Shown here one piece after another: positions 42,753 to 51,733 of a DNA stretch of 64,000 nucleotides; the first letter of the stretch is position 1; every line of letters starts with the position of its first letter. The stretch is taken from the NCBI RefSeq assembly GCF_049739465.1, contig NZ_JBMHHY010000010.1, forward strand, positions 186,001 to 250,000, in the 5' to 3' direction. Below the pieces are notes generated by a model. The model did not search any database, was not told the origin of the DNA, and saw only the letters and a list, made by a program, of their open reading frames with translations. Source of the stretch: Embleya sp049739465 (lineage in GTDB: Bacteria; Actinomycetota; Actinomycetes; Streptomycetales; Streptomycetaceae). Position numbers and translations under genes: made by a program.

Positions 42753-43169
42753 GCTCTGTCCGGTCGATCATGCGCGGAGTGAGCCGACCCGCCTCGTCCT
42801 GCGGGGTCGGGTCGGTGGGCGATGTGTTGTGGAAGGGCTCGGGAGCCTACTCCCCGGAGGAGAACAGGCCGAGGACGTCGAGGTCGGCGATGCCGTGCAA
42901 CAGGCTCAGGATGGTGAGTGCCCGCCGGTCGACCGGGTTCGGATGGGTGAGGGAGTGGGCGACACACGCGGGCAGCGACCCGTGTCGTCCGCCGTACCGG
43001 ATGCCGTGCTCCCGCGCCGCACCGGGACCCGACACCGGGACCCGACACCGGCCACCGTGCCGCGGTTGCGCCACCACCCGGGCCGGGCCCACCGCGGTCC
43101 GGCGCGTTCGTGGCTAGTGGGGGTGTGGGTCGGATGGTTCTGGTTGACTGGGCGGTGAAGGAGGAGATC
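42753..43169. other. Region with no intact gene
   Basis: A leftward frame at 42847-43010 (CVAHSLTHPNPVDRRALTIL, then GIADLDVLGLFSSGE before a stop) looks like the C-terminal end of a lost gene. The last 60 bases hold the promoter and the GAAGGAGGA ribosome binding site of the next gene. Nothing else was recognised. Confidence 0.4.
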
Positions 43170-43529
43170 ATGACCGCACAGCACGCCGACTGGGGCGACG
43201 AGCCGTTGATCCCGATGCCGCCGTTGAAGATCCGGGCGCTTCGGGAGGCGGTGGCCGTGTTGAGCCCCACCTACCTGCCCGAGTTCCAGCAGGAGGAGGA
43301 CGAGGCGCTGGACTGGGTCGCCGAGAACCTCCAGCCGAACGCGGTCCGGCTGTTCCTGCGCAAATGGGCCGTGTTCGTGGCGATCGAGCGCCGGCCCGCT
43401 TTCGCGGGGCGTCTACGGGAGCTGGAACGTGTCGTGGCGCGGTCGCACGATCCTCAGGAGATTCGGGACGCGGGTACCGAGATCGCTCGACTCCGCGCCG
43501 AGGCGCACCGCGAAATCGCCGGTGAGTGA
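43170..43529 (+). CDS. DUF6247-like small protein, antitoxin candidate
   Basis: The 119-residue product matches my recollection of the DUF6247 family of small actinobacterial proteins. It is helical and acidic (EFQQEEDEALDWVAENL; RRPAFAGRLRELERVVAR). The ATG at 43170 has an excellent GAAGGAGGA. Its stop overlaps the start of a second small gene by eight bases. Two small coupled genes with the acidic partner first is the usual toxin-antitoxin layout. Confidence 0.7.
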   Translation: MTAQHADWGDEPLIPMPPLKIRALREAVAVLSPTYLPEFQQEEDEALDWVAENLQPNAVRLFLRKWAVFVAIERRPAFAGRLRELERVVARSHDPQEIRDAGTEIARLRAEAHREIAGE

Positions 43530-43788
43530 CTGGTCCTGGGAATGGCTGCCCAGCATCGAAGAGGTCGCCGCGGGTCTGCCGACCGAGGTCCTGTCCGCCG
43601 TCGAGAACGCGGCCGCGGACCTGGCCACGGTCAACTCCATGGTCTATCTCGACGGTGTCGACTTCCAGGGCACCGGCCCGGGCATTCGCACCTACAGCGA
43701 CCCGGCCCGCAACCTCCTCTTCGAATACCTCACCGTCCCCCGCCAGGAATGCATCTACATCACCCAGGTCACCTGGCTCGGACTCTGA
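43522..43788 (+). CDS. RelE/ParE-like small protein, toxin candidate
   Basis: The 88-residue product starts with GTG 43522 inside the end of the DUF6247-like gene. The helix-helix-strand order (WSWEWLPSIEEVAAGLPTEV, then GPGIRTYSDPARNLLFEYL and IYITQVTWLG) resembles RelE/ParE toxins in length and pattern, without a clear catalytic set. A type II toxin-antitoxin role is inference from layout and fold pattern. Confidence 0.6.
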   Translation: MSDWSWEWLPSIEEVAAGLPTEVLSAVENAAADLATVNSMVYLDGVDFQGTGPGIRTYSDPARNLLFEYLTVPRQECIYITQVTWLGL

Positions 43789-44331
43789 CACCGCCTCCTG
43801 TCGTCGTGGCCTCCGCGCCCCGGCCTTTCCGGGCGGGCGGCCCCTGAGGCGTCGGGTGTTTTGTGGACGAGTTCCGGCGCCGACCCGATAGCGGGGAGGT
43901 TCTCGGGTATGGAATGTCGCGTGAGGTAAGTGGTGAGGAACTGCGGGCGGGTGTCGGCTCGGTGAGGCCGTCGTGCCGGTTCGCCGCCTCGCCCGTCGCC
44001 GGGGCGTGCCAGGTGCTTGTCACGGCACGGATCCTCGCACCACCCCGCCACGCGGGAACACCCCGGGCCCGTAGCGGCGTTCGCGGATCGTACGGTGGAA
44101 ATTTCGAGGAGGGGCAGGGAGCCGATGGCGAACGCGTACGCGCGAGGTGCGGTGGTGGAGGCCGTCGTGGTTCGCCACCGCCCGTTCGGGAAGGTGGATC
44201 CCACCTCCGATTGCCGGGCGGAGCCGAGTTTCGACAGGCCGTCCTCGGCCGCGTCCCCGTAGGGCGAGCCACTGCCCGCTGCGGACTCCACCCCGGACGC
44301 CGCGGTCCCTCGGGCCAGACTGCGCCGGCCG
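43789..44331. other. Region without a supported gene
   Basis: Open frames here are Arg/Gly/Pro-rich with no domain. A short frame around 44125-44250 (NAYARGAVVEAVVVRHRPFG) may be a fragment. No promoters or hairpins of note were seen. Confidence 0.35.
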
Positions 44332-44750
44332 ATGGCGTCGATTGGGTTCTCGAAGGGGTGTGTGCCGGTGCATGGCGAGGGTTTCGAGTGGGCGTGGTCG
44401 CGGGGGGACTGGGTCGAGCGGGCTCGGGGGACGGATCGGGACGTGCGGGTGGTGGTGGCGGGGATGCCGCTGGATGTGCGGGACGGTTTCCGCTACGACC
44501 GGGTGCCGTTCGCCCGGTTCGCCCGCGAGCCCGATGTGCCCGGGGAGTTGGAGCGGATGCGCTCCGCGGATCCGGCCACGGCGCGGGAGGCGGACGCGGT
44601 GTTGTGGGGTGCCATGTTCCATCAGGGGTGTCGTTACCCGGTGGGGGCGTTGGCGGTGCCCTTCCTGCTGCGCATCGCGGCCGACCCGTCCACCCTCGAT
44701 CGACTCTCGGCGCTGTGGATGTGTGCGCCGGCGTCGCGTCGCGACTACTG
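44332..44750 (+). pseudogene. N-terminal fragment of a HEAT-repeat-like hypothetical protein
   Basis: From 44332 the frame reads naturally: GEGFEWAWSRGDWVERARG, RMRSADPATAREADAVLWG, HQGCRYPVGALAVPFLLRI, resembling the start of Streptomyces proteins made of HEAT-like repeats that act as scaffolds. After about 44750 the sequence becomes low-complexity in all frames, so the gene is truncated. Confidence 0.5.
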
Positions 44751-44838
44751 GAGCGAAGGTGGACCCCGCGACGGGCACCCGCCCACCCTGCCATCACCCC
44801 GCCCGGGCCGTAGCCGGTTCACCCGAACGAGACCGGCC

Positions 44839-45080
44839 TCAGGTCCAGCGCATGCCGAGTGTGGTGAGTGCTTGGATCCGTTCGGCGGGCCAAGCGGTCT
44901 GCCGCTGCCTCGCGTTGGCGAGGACGACACCGAGTTTGACCGGGTGCCCCACACCGTCGACCCGGACGGTCTCGACGTGTTTGCGCGGCACGACCAGGTG
45001 CCCCTCCCACTCCCGGAACGCCCCCGCCGCGGCCAGGGTCAACGTCCACCGGTCCGGTGCCGCCCGCTGCGCCGGCACCT
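44839..45080 (-). pseudogene. Helicase-associated domain, C-terminal remnant
   Basis: The leftward frame ends with GHPVKLGVVLANARQRQTAW, then PAERIQALTTLGMRWT and a stop, the standard end of helicase-associated (HA) repeat proteins. The helicase and other HA repeats are absent. Confidence 0.6.
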
Positions 45081-45504
45081 CGACCACCGCGACGCCCACC
45101 CCGGCCGGCGCCTCCCGCTGCGCCGGCGTCAGAACTCGCCCCCACCACCACCCACCGCGTGGTTTTCCGCGCATGCCCGCCCGGAGGCTACGGGCACCGG
45201 CCGACATCCCCGCGGGCGGCGGACGCGTGGACGGTCGGACGCGGAAGAGCGCAGCCACGTGCGGGCCCCGCACCCGGTGGTGGCGGTGAGCCGCGCCGTC
45301 GCCGGGTACGTCGTCGCCCGGCTTCGGCCGGCCGAAGCCGGCACAGGGCGACGTGCACGGCGGGAAGGCGTCGAACACCGAGTCCGTGGTCGACGGAACC
45401 CGACCTGGAGTGCGTGTCGGCGCCGGGTGGATGTCCTTCGGCCGGACGACTGCCTCGTCGACCGAGGCCCCGTCGCGGCTTGCGGTACGAACCCGAACCG
45501 ACGG

Positions 45505-45848
45505 CACGACGGTGTCAACTCGGTCTGCGTCTCGCGGCGTTGCGCGAGGCGAGCGGTCTCGCCGCCGAACAGACGGGTGAGCGCGCCGGCCTGGCCAAGG
45601 CGACGGTCAGCAGGTACGAACGCGCCCGGGGCATCGTGCGGTGGGGACACGTGGATCACCTGCGCCGCGCGTTGGGCGCCTCGGATCGCGAGCACGAGTT
45701 TGACCCGGAGGATTACAAAGCCCGCTACGCGGTCGAGTGCGCCATTAATCGCCTCATCAGGCACCGCGCCGTGGCCACAAGGTACGACAAGCTCGCGGTC
45801 CGCTACGAGGCGACCGTTCTTGTCGCGGCCATCAACGAGTGGCTGTGA
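45505..45848 (+). pseudogene. XRE regulator fragment joined to an IS5-type transposase tail
   Basis: One frame carries an XRE helix-turn-helix (LGLRLAALREASGLAAEQTG, LAKATVSRYERARG) up to about 45690 and then FDPEDYKARYAVECAINRL and VRYEATVLVAAINEWL, the C-terminal end of IS5-family transposases, up to the stop at 45848. The two parts come from different genes fused by deletion. No good start precedes the XRE part. Confidence 0.65.
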
Positions 45849-45869
45849 CCGGCACGTTCGATCCAGGCC

Positions 45870-46283
45870 CTAGTCGGGGGGTGACTCGTCGGCGAGCCGG
45901 TTGCTGCGGTCGATCTCCGGCATGTGTGTCTCGGCCCAGACCCGCAGGGCGGAGAGCGGCCCTTCGAGGGACAGGCCGAGCTCGGTGAGCCGGTAGTGGA
46001 CGGCGGGTGGCACGGTGGGTTCCACTCGGCGCGCGACCAGGCCGTCGCGGACGAGGCTCTGCAGGGTGACGGACAGCATTTTCTGTGAGATGCCGGGGAT
46101 ACGGCGCCGCAGTTCCGCGAAACGGAGCTCGTCCGGCGCCTCCGCGGCCAGCACCTTGACCGCCATCGACGTCCACTTGGTGCCGATACGGTCGAGCAAC
46201 TGGCGGGTCGGGCAGAGCGGATTCAGCAAATCACCCCGCTCACCGGGCCGCCGGCTGGGTTCGCCGGGCCTCGATGTGGTCAC
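45870..46283 (-). CDS. HxlR-family transcriptional regulator
   Basis: The 137-residue winged-helix protein has the HxlR pattern: CPTRQLLDRIGTKWTSMAVK, FAELRRRIPGISQKMLSVTLQ (recognition helix) and PPAVHYRLTELGLSLEGPL. The N-terminal Cys could sense electrophiles or aldehydes as in other HxlR proteins. The GTG at 46283 follows GGTGGTGAG. It faces away from an alpha/beta hydrolase gene across a 100-base region with repeats, so it probably controls that gene and itself. Confidence 0.9.
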   Translation of the reverse strand: MTTSRPGEPSRRPGERGDLLNPLCPTRQLLDRIGTKWTSMAVKVLAAEAPDELRFAELRRRIPGISQKMLSVTLQSLVRDGLVARRVEPTVPPAVHYRLTELGLSLEGPLSALRVWAETHMPEIDRSNRLADESPPD

Positions 46284-46357
46284 TCAGGGCTCACCACCTG
46301 AAGGGAACGTGCCGTCTTGGAGGAACCAGGGTAGTTCCTTAGCGTGACGTGGTCACT
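46276..46357. promoter_or_regulatory. Repeat-containing operator region between HxlR and hydrolase genes
   Basis: GTGGTCACT occurs twice, at 46276-46284 (overlapping the HxlR start) and 46349-46357 (upstream of the hydrolase). Between them AGGAAC-N7-GTTCCT (46321-46339) forms an inverted repeat. These are good candidates for HxlR binding to both promoters. Confidence 0.5.
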
Positions 46358-46384
46358 ATTCCTCACCACACCTGGAGCCTCTCC

Positions 46385-47236
46385 ATGCCCGAGCTGCGCC
46401 GCGTCCCCGTCAACGGTGTCGAACTGAACGTCGCTCTCGCCGGATCGGGCTCGGCCGTCCTGCTGCTGCACGGTTTCCCGCACACCTGGGAGCTGTGGAC
46501 GGACGTCATGGCCGGCCTGTCCGGCCGCTACCGCGTCATCGCGCCGGACCTGCGCGGGTTCGGCGCGAGCAGCGGGACCGCCTCCGGGTACGACGCGGGA
46601 ACCCTGGCCGAGGACGCCGCGGTGCTTCTCACCACGCTCGGCGTGTCCTCGGCTGCGGTGGTGGGCATCGACGCGGGTACCGCGCCGGCCTTCCTCCTTG
46701 CCCTGCGCCGCCCCGGTCTCGTCCGGCGCCTCGTCGTCATGGAGTCCGTTCTGGGCAGGCTGCCCGGCGCCGAGGAATTCCTTGCCGACGGGCCGCCGTG
46801 GTGGTTCGGCTTCCATTCCGCCGCGCCCGGCCTTGCCGAGACCGTACTGGAGGGCCACGAGGCCGCCTACGTCGACTGGTTTCTGAGTACCGGCACGCTC
46901 GGCGACGGGGTGCGCCCCGCCCTCCGGGACACCTTCGTCCGCGCATACACCGGCCGCCAGGCGTTGAGCCGCGCGTTCTCGTACTACCGGGCGCTGCCCG
47001 AGAGCGCGGTACAGATCGAGCAGGCGGTTGCCACTGCCCGCCTGACGGTGCCGACGATGACGTTGGGCGCCCGGCCCGTCGGTGCGGCACTGGAACGCCA
47101 GCTCCGCCCGATCACCGACGATCTCACCGGACACGTCATCGAAGACTGCGGCCACATCATCCCGCTGCACCGGCCGCGCGCCCTGCTCACGCTGCTGCGT
47201 CCATTCCTTGCCGGTGACGACGCGAAAGCAACGTGA
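46385..47236 (+). CDS. Alpha/beta hydrolase with Asp nucleophile (epoxide hydrolase/dehalogenase-like)
   Basis: The 283-residue product has the oxyanion motif LLHGFPHTWELW, PDLRGFGAS, and a nucleophile elbow GIDAG with Asp96 in place of Ser, as in epoxide hydrolases and haloalkane dehalogenases. The cap region includes GPPWWFGFHS and the catalytic His is in CGHIIPLHRP. The start is ATG 46385; a longer in-frame version from 46349 would begin inside the operator repeat. It is probably under the divergent HxlR regulator. The substrate is unknown. Confidence 0.85.
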   Translation: MPELRRVPVNGVELNVALAGSGSAVLLLHGFPHTWELWTDVMAGLSGRYRVIAPDLRGFGASSGTASGYDAGTLAEDAAVLLTTLGVSSAAVVGIDAGTAPAFLLALRRPGLVRRLVVMESVLGRLPGAEEFLADGPPWWFGFHSAAPGLAETVLEGHEAAYVDWFLSTGTLGDGVRPALRDTFVRAYTGRQALSRAFSYYRALPESAVQIEQAVATARLTVPTMTLGARPVGAALERQLRPITDDLTGHVIEDCGHIIPLHRPRALLTLLRPFLAGDDAKAT

Positions 47237-47262
47237 CCGGGTCCGGGGGGGCTGACTCTCGA

Positions 47263-47307
47263 TACACGCCCTACACGCCCTACACGCCCTACACGCCCTA
47301 CACGCCC
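47263..47307. repeat. TACACGCCC x5 tandem repeat
   Basis: Five exact copies of a 9-base unit start 26 bases after the hydrolase stop. A second direct repeat follows: CGCATGCCGAACGACGCCG occurs at about 47328 and 47359. Both look like replication slippage. Confidence 0.85.
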
Positions 47308-48151
47308 GCGCCCCGGCCGGAGGACCCGCATGCCGAACGACGCCGTACACCGGAGAACCGCATGCCGAACGACGCCGTACAGCCGGCACTCGTCGACCAC
47401 CTGCAGGAGACGGCCGGATTGGTCCCTCCCGACGCCGCAGGCCGTCCGGGACGGATGGGTCCACCAGCCCGTGTACCACCTGCTCCTGGACCGCGGGCGA
47501 TGGTTCACCCCCGCACCGCTCCCGTCCCGGGTCGAACCAGGGCCGCTGTGGATGGTCGGGTGGTCGACCCGACGTGGCCGGACGCGTCCGGCACGGCGTA
47601 CCTCGGCACTCCCCTCGTCCACCCCGAAGGCCGGCCCGAAGGCCTTGCCGGTGTCGGACTGTTCGAGGACCACCACCGGTTGATGCCGACCCTGCGATAC
47701 GGACTTCCCGACGCCATGATCGCCGCCGGCATCGGCCTGCCCGTCGCGAACGTCCGGCCGGGGAGGCCTGTGGCCGGCTCCGGGTGACCGTCCCGGGCGG
47801 TCGGGCCTCGCGCGGCGGTGGTGGCGGTATCGAAGACGATGGGCAGGTCGTTTACGCGCGTGCCGTCGGCCGGGGCGATGCGGTCCCGCACCACCGCGGT
47901 GGCCGGCCGGCGCGAGGAATCGAACGGCCCGGCGCAGGCGGGGCCGTTTCCCGAGAACCGAGTTTCCGACGACTGTCCTGTGCCACCTTCGGCCCGGCCG
48001 GCACGGAGCGCGCAGCGCTCGCGGGAACTCCGGGGCGGTGGTCGGCGCGTCGGGGGTGACCGGTGGTGCGGGTGTCGGCGCTCGGCGGCGCCGAGGGCGA
48101 TACCGGTCGGGATGCGCCGAGCGGTGTGTGGTTCGGGGAGAGTGTGGGTTC
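47308..48151. other. Region without a supported gene
   Basis: No intact gene. A rightward frame at about 47455-47560 (WVHQPVYHLLLDRGRWFTP) has natural-looking composition and may be a remnant. The last 60 bases carry the promoter of the cysteine-rich protein gene. Confidence 0.35.
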
Positions 48152-49138
48152 ATGGCGGACGGTGGGTCGAAGGCGTCGCCGGCGCGGCGGATCGCGGGGC
48201 TGCACGAGGCCGCTTTCGTCAGTCCCAGGCGTTCGCATCTGCCCTACACCGACGCGGTCTTCGTGGCGTTGGAGGAGGACGGGCTCGTGTTCGACAGGGC
48301 GTCCGGTATGTCGGGCGGGCCTCGGGCGGCCGTCGCCTGGTTCGGCGACGCGGAGGAGGACGAGGACCGGTACGCGTTGTGGACGGAGACGCGGGGTTGG
48401 TTCCTGTACGGGTTCCCGGGGCCGGACGCCGCGCCCGTGCGGGGGCCGTTCGACGATCTGCTTCCGGGCCCGGTCGAGGTGGTGACCTGGCTGCGTGCGG
48501 CCGTGACGGGCCGCGTGCCCGCCGGTGACGCGCCCCCGGGTCGGGTCACGGCCGGTCCGCGTGCGCGGTGCGCGACCGACCCGGACCGGTGGGACGAGGA
48601 GGCCGAGGCGTTCGAGGAGCGCCTGATGGCCCACCACGAACGGCCCGAGGACGAGGGGGGTTTCCCGCTGGTCCCGGTCCCCGCCCCGCCGCGGAACATC
48701 GCCCGTGCGTGGGACCGCAGGCTGCGCCGGCGCTGCCTGGGCTGCGAACGCGCCGACGGGTCGGCGCCGCCGCGCGGGTGGGATCGGGTGGCCGCCCTCC
48801 ACGTCGGGGCGGTCGCCTTCGACGCCGACACCGTCGCCACCGGCTGGTGCCCGACCTGCGCGCCGTCGATCCGCAGCCGTGCCCGGCACCGGGGCGGCGA
48901 CGAGGCGCTGGAGAGGTTCGCGCTCTCCGGCGCCTGGTTGGTCGCCTCCCTACGCGACAAGTTCCTGTGCCCGGTCTGCCGCGATCCCTGGATCGGGGAT
49001 CCCCTCGCCCTACCGCCGTTGACCGTGGGCCGGATCCAGGAGCTCGGCCTCCAGGTCCACCCCTGCCCGTGGTGCTGGAAACGCAACGCCTCCCGGTCCC
49101 GAATCGCCCAGGCCGCGGCGTTCCGACGCACCTGGTGA
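48152..49138 (+). CDS. Cysteine-rich hypothetical protein with zinc-ribbon-like motifs
   Basis: I do not recognise this 328-residue protein. The C-terminal half has four CxxC pairs: CLGC (about residue 196), CPTC (about 233), CPVC (about 274) and CPWC (about 308), enough for two zinc ribbons. The N-terminal half is acidic with Trp-rich stretches (ETRGWFLYGFPGP). It has no signal peptide or membrane segments. Start ATG 48152 follows GGGGAGAG at a distance. It stands alone among decayed regions but has normal codon use, so it is probably functional, perhaps binding nucleic acid or protein. Confidence 0.75.
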   Translation: MADGGSKASPARRIAGLHEAAFVSPRRSHLPYTDAVFVALEEDGLVFDRASGMSGGPRAAVAWFGDAEEDEDRYALWTETRGWFLYGFPGPDAAPVRGPFDDLLPGPVEVVTWLRAAVTGRVPAGDAPPGRVTAGPRARCATDPDRWDEEAEAFEERLMAHHERPEDEGGFPLVPVPAPPRNIARAWDRRLRRRCLGCERADGSAPPRGWDRVAALHVGAVAFDADTVATGWCPTCAPSIRSRARHRGGDEALERFALSGAWLVASLRDKFLCPVCRDPWIGDPLALPPLTVGRIQELGLQVHPCPWCWKRNASRSRIAQAAAFRRTW

Positions 49139-49838
49139 CGACCCCGCCGGACGCCGATCGCGCGGTCGAGGCGGTGCCGGTCGTCCTTGCGGGACCCCGA
49201 TGGTGTGCCCTGGGCTCCGCGGCCCCGGGCGAGACGGCCCTCGGGGTCGTGGTGGCATCGCGGGCACAACCCGAATCGCCGTTCCACGGCGGAGCGCCCG
49301 GGTCGGAGGGCACCCGACCGAACGCGTCATGGTCGTCGGGGAACTCCTGCTGCGCCACTGCCGGGAGCAGATCGCCGCATGCAATCGCGCGGTCGACCGG
49401 CGGATCGCCGACCGCGAATTCGACCACCGGCCCGACACCCGCACCACCGAGGACGGCAACCGACCGTGCGGGACACCGGGTACGGGCCCGTACAGGCCCC
49501 GTTACCGCCGCCTCCGGGGCCGGTATCGGCACCCGATTGGCCGGCACCGGGCACGGCCCGCCGGTCGTGTTCGCCGGCGCCGATCGCCGAGGTCGGCGAA
49601 CGCACGATCCTGCTCGATCCCGATTCGCCGCCCGCTGCTTCGACACCCGTGAAGCCGCCGGTCAAGGTCTGAACGTGCGGCCGTGATGGGCCCGTTCCGG
49701 TGCAGCCACAGCGCATCATCGGTCCGCTCGTGGCCAAGCGCGGACGACCGAAGCGTGGTGGAGATGATCTCGGCTGGGCAGACCCGGAGCCCCGAACGGG
49801 GCCGGTTCAGGAGGAGGACGGTGCCGGAGGAGAACGAC
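49139..49838. other. Region without a supported gene
   Basis: Frames in this 700-base stretch are short or Arg/Pro-rich. One rightward frame at about 49325-49460 (VVGELLLRHCREQIAACNRA) could be a gene remnant. Nothing else was recognised. Confidence 0.35.
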
Positions 49839-50216
49839 TCAGGAGGCGGACGGCTCGATCTCCCCCGCGAAGACGATGACCTGGTCGATGAGGCTCCGCC
49901 GCAGATGGACGACGTCCGTTCCCGCCAGGCGGGGGCCTCCATCCGGCGTCGTGAAGACCCACTGGTACCGGGCCCACTCGTCCGGCATGTCCACCGCCGA
50001 ACAGCGCACCATCGTGCCGGTCCCCGCGGGGTGGCGCCGGATGTCCAGCACGAACCGCTCGACCGCCTCGATCCCCTCACTGCGGCCCAACGGACCCCAG
50101 AAGACCACGTCCGAGGTCAGGGCCTGGGAGAGCAGCGCAGACACATGGCTGTCGTCCGAGGCGTTGAACGCGGAGGTGAACGTGTCGATCGCGGAGCGCG
50201 CGGTCTCTTCCTGCAT
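49839..50216 (-). CDS. SnoaL-like / NTF2-fold protein
   Basis: The 125-residue product has the SnoaL/NTF2 pattern: a first helix (SAIDTFTSAFNASDDSHVSALL), then SDVVFWGPLGRSEGIEAVERF, and beta strands TGTMVRCSAVDM, ARYQWVFTTP and IDQVIVFAGEIEP. Members include polyketide cyclases, isomerases and non-enzymatic ligand binders. The ATG at 50216 is the best start; the frame extends upstream without support. No neighbour suggests a pathway. Confidence 0.75.
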   Translation of the reverse strand: MQEETARSAIDTFTSAFNASDDSHVSALLSQALTSDVVFWGPLGRSEGIEAVERFVLDIRRHPAGTGTMVRCSAVDMPDEWARYQWVFTTPDGGPRLAGTDVVHLRRSLIDQVIVFAGEIEPSAS

Positions 50217-50289
50217 GCACCAGTAATACCAGTCGCCTCGCGGACCGCGCTCGTCCCGTGAGCCGTCTCCCGACCACGGTGAACCATCC

Positions 50290-50619
50290 CGGTCACAGCT
50301 CCGGGCGCTGCGCATGGCGCTGCCCCACGTCGTCCACACCACCGACGAGGACGGTGTCAACGGCTGGATCCACGACGGGATTTCGTCCTGGGCCGCCGTC
50401 ACCGCCCTGCCCGACGGCGGCGCCCGCGCCGAACAGGGCGGACCCCGGCGCCTGTTCGACGCGTTCGAGACCGCCTGGGACGCGTGGACCGCACACGGCA
50501 GCGTCAGCCGCCGGGACCACGGCATCACCATCACCGAACACGAACCGTACGTGTGGGAAGGCGCCCCCGACACCGGCCGCCGCTACCGGCTCCCCGCTCC
50601 GGCACCCGCCCTCGGGTGA
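50290..50619 (+). pseudogene. C-terminal fragment, methyltransferase-associated domain (tentative)
   Basis: The frame VVHTTDEDGVNGWIHDGISS, ALPDGGARAEQGGPRRLFDAF and YVWEGAPDTGRRYRLP reads like the C-terminal domain of actinobacterial protein methyltransferases found with ATP-grasp peptide maturases (from memory, not searched). The SAM-binding part is absent upstream, where the SnoaL gene begins on the other strand. An ATG at 50314 could in principle start a 101-residue protein. Confidence 0.45.
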
Positions 50620-50854
50620 TCATCACGCCATCGACCACGATCGAGCCCTCGCACGCACGCCCCGAACCGCCTCCGTGGTGCCGCGCAGCCCGATGCACGG
50701 CACCGAGCAGGTCGTACGTCGACGCGGATCCGGGCTCGCAGGGCGTTCGACGTATGTGAAGCACGGCCGATCGAGGTGTTCCGAGAATCGGCGGTCGCTC
50801 GTGCAAGCTCGTCCGCTGTTGTCCCTGCGCGGATGCGGCCCGGGCCCGTCCTCC

Positions 50855-51441
50855 GTGTCAACGGCGGTGGATGCCTCGTACCGATGGGCGGCCCACCAGC
50901 CGGACTTCGCCCATCGCGGCGCCCTCCTGCTGCGGACCGACCCCGAAAACCCCCACCCCGGACGCTGGGCCGGCGCCCACGACATACCCCAGGGCCCGGC
51001 GACGGACTGGCACACCGACATCGGGACCGTCCGCCTGGTCCATCGCATCCCCGAGAACCAGGACCACGAACTCCTCGCCGCAGGCTGGGCCGAGGTCGCG
51101 GCCGCCACGCACCCGGACGCGGTCGCCGTCCTGGCCGAAGCGTTCCATCAGGTCCCGCCGCGGTTGCCGTTCGGCAACATCACCACCGCCCCCGCCACCG
51201 CTCCCGTCGCGCAGCGCTGGGCGCGCCGGCTCACCGTGTGCGACCCCCCACCGCCGCCCACGCGGCCCTGACCGACGAGGCCGTCGACGCGTTCTACGTC
51301 GACCCCCTCGCCGACATGCCCGCCCTGCGCACCGCCTCCGGTCCCCACGGCGCCGCCACCTGGATCTTCTACGCGCCCTTGGCCCTGCCCGCCGGCGCCG
51401 ACCTTGCCACGGTCACCCTGCACGGCACCGTGGTTCGGTGA
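50855..51441 (+). pseudogene. Frameshifted hypothetical gene
   Basis: The first frame (50855-51271) encodes SYRWAAHQPDFAHRGALLLR, DWHTDIGTVRLVHRIPENQ and WAEVAAATHPDAVAVLAEAF, then degenerates after a CCCCCC run at about 51243. The following frame continues AALTDEAVDAFYVDPLADMP and ATWIFYAPLALPAGADL to a stop at 51441. The joined 195-residue protein looks natural, so one indel in the C run broke it, or it is a sequencing error. I do not recognise a family. Confidence 0.5.
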
Positions 51442-51733
51442 CGTCGACGCTGTGCGGCTCGAGCTCGAAGTCGGTCCACTCGCTGCCGCGCCATTCGTGG
51501 AATCCGTACGCGAGCGCGTGCTCGGCGTCCGTGTCGGGGGTCGGGAGATTTCCCGCAGTTGCTCCAGGACCAGGGTCGAGGGGCGCCGGTGGCGCACCGT
51601 GTGCCGCCGACGAGGGCCTGGACGAACTCCCCGAACAGCAACCCGTGATCGTTCGGCCAGGATTTCGGTCGCACCGAAACGGGCCGCCGGGGAATCCGAC
51701 GACCCGTCACGAAGGATTGAGATCGACGGATGT

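Noticed and set aside
47263..47307. Possible CRISPR-like repeat array
   Set aside because: The five 9-base copies are directly adjacent with no spacers, so it is a simple tandem repeat. No cas gene is present.
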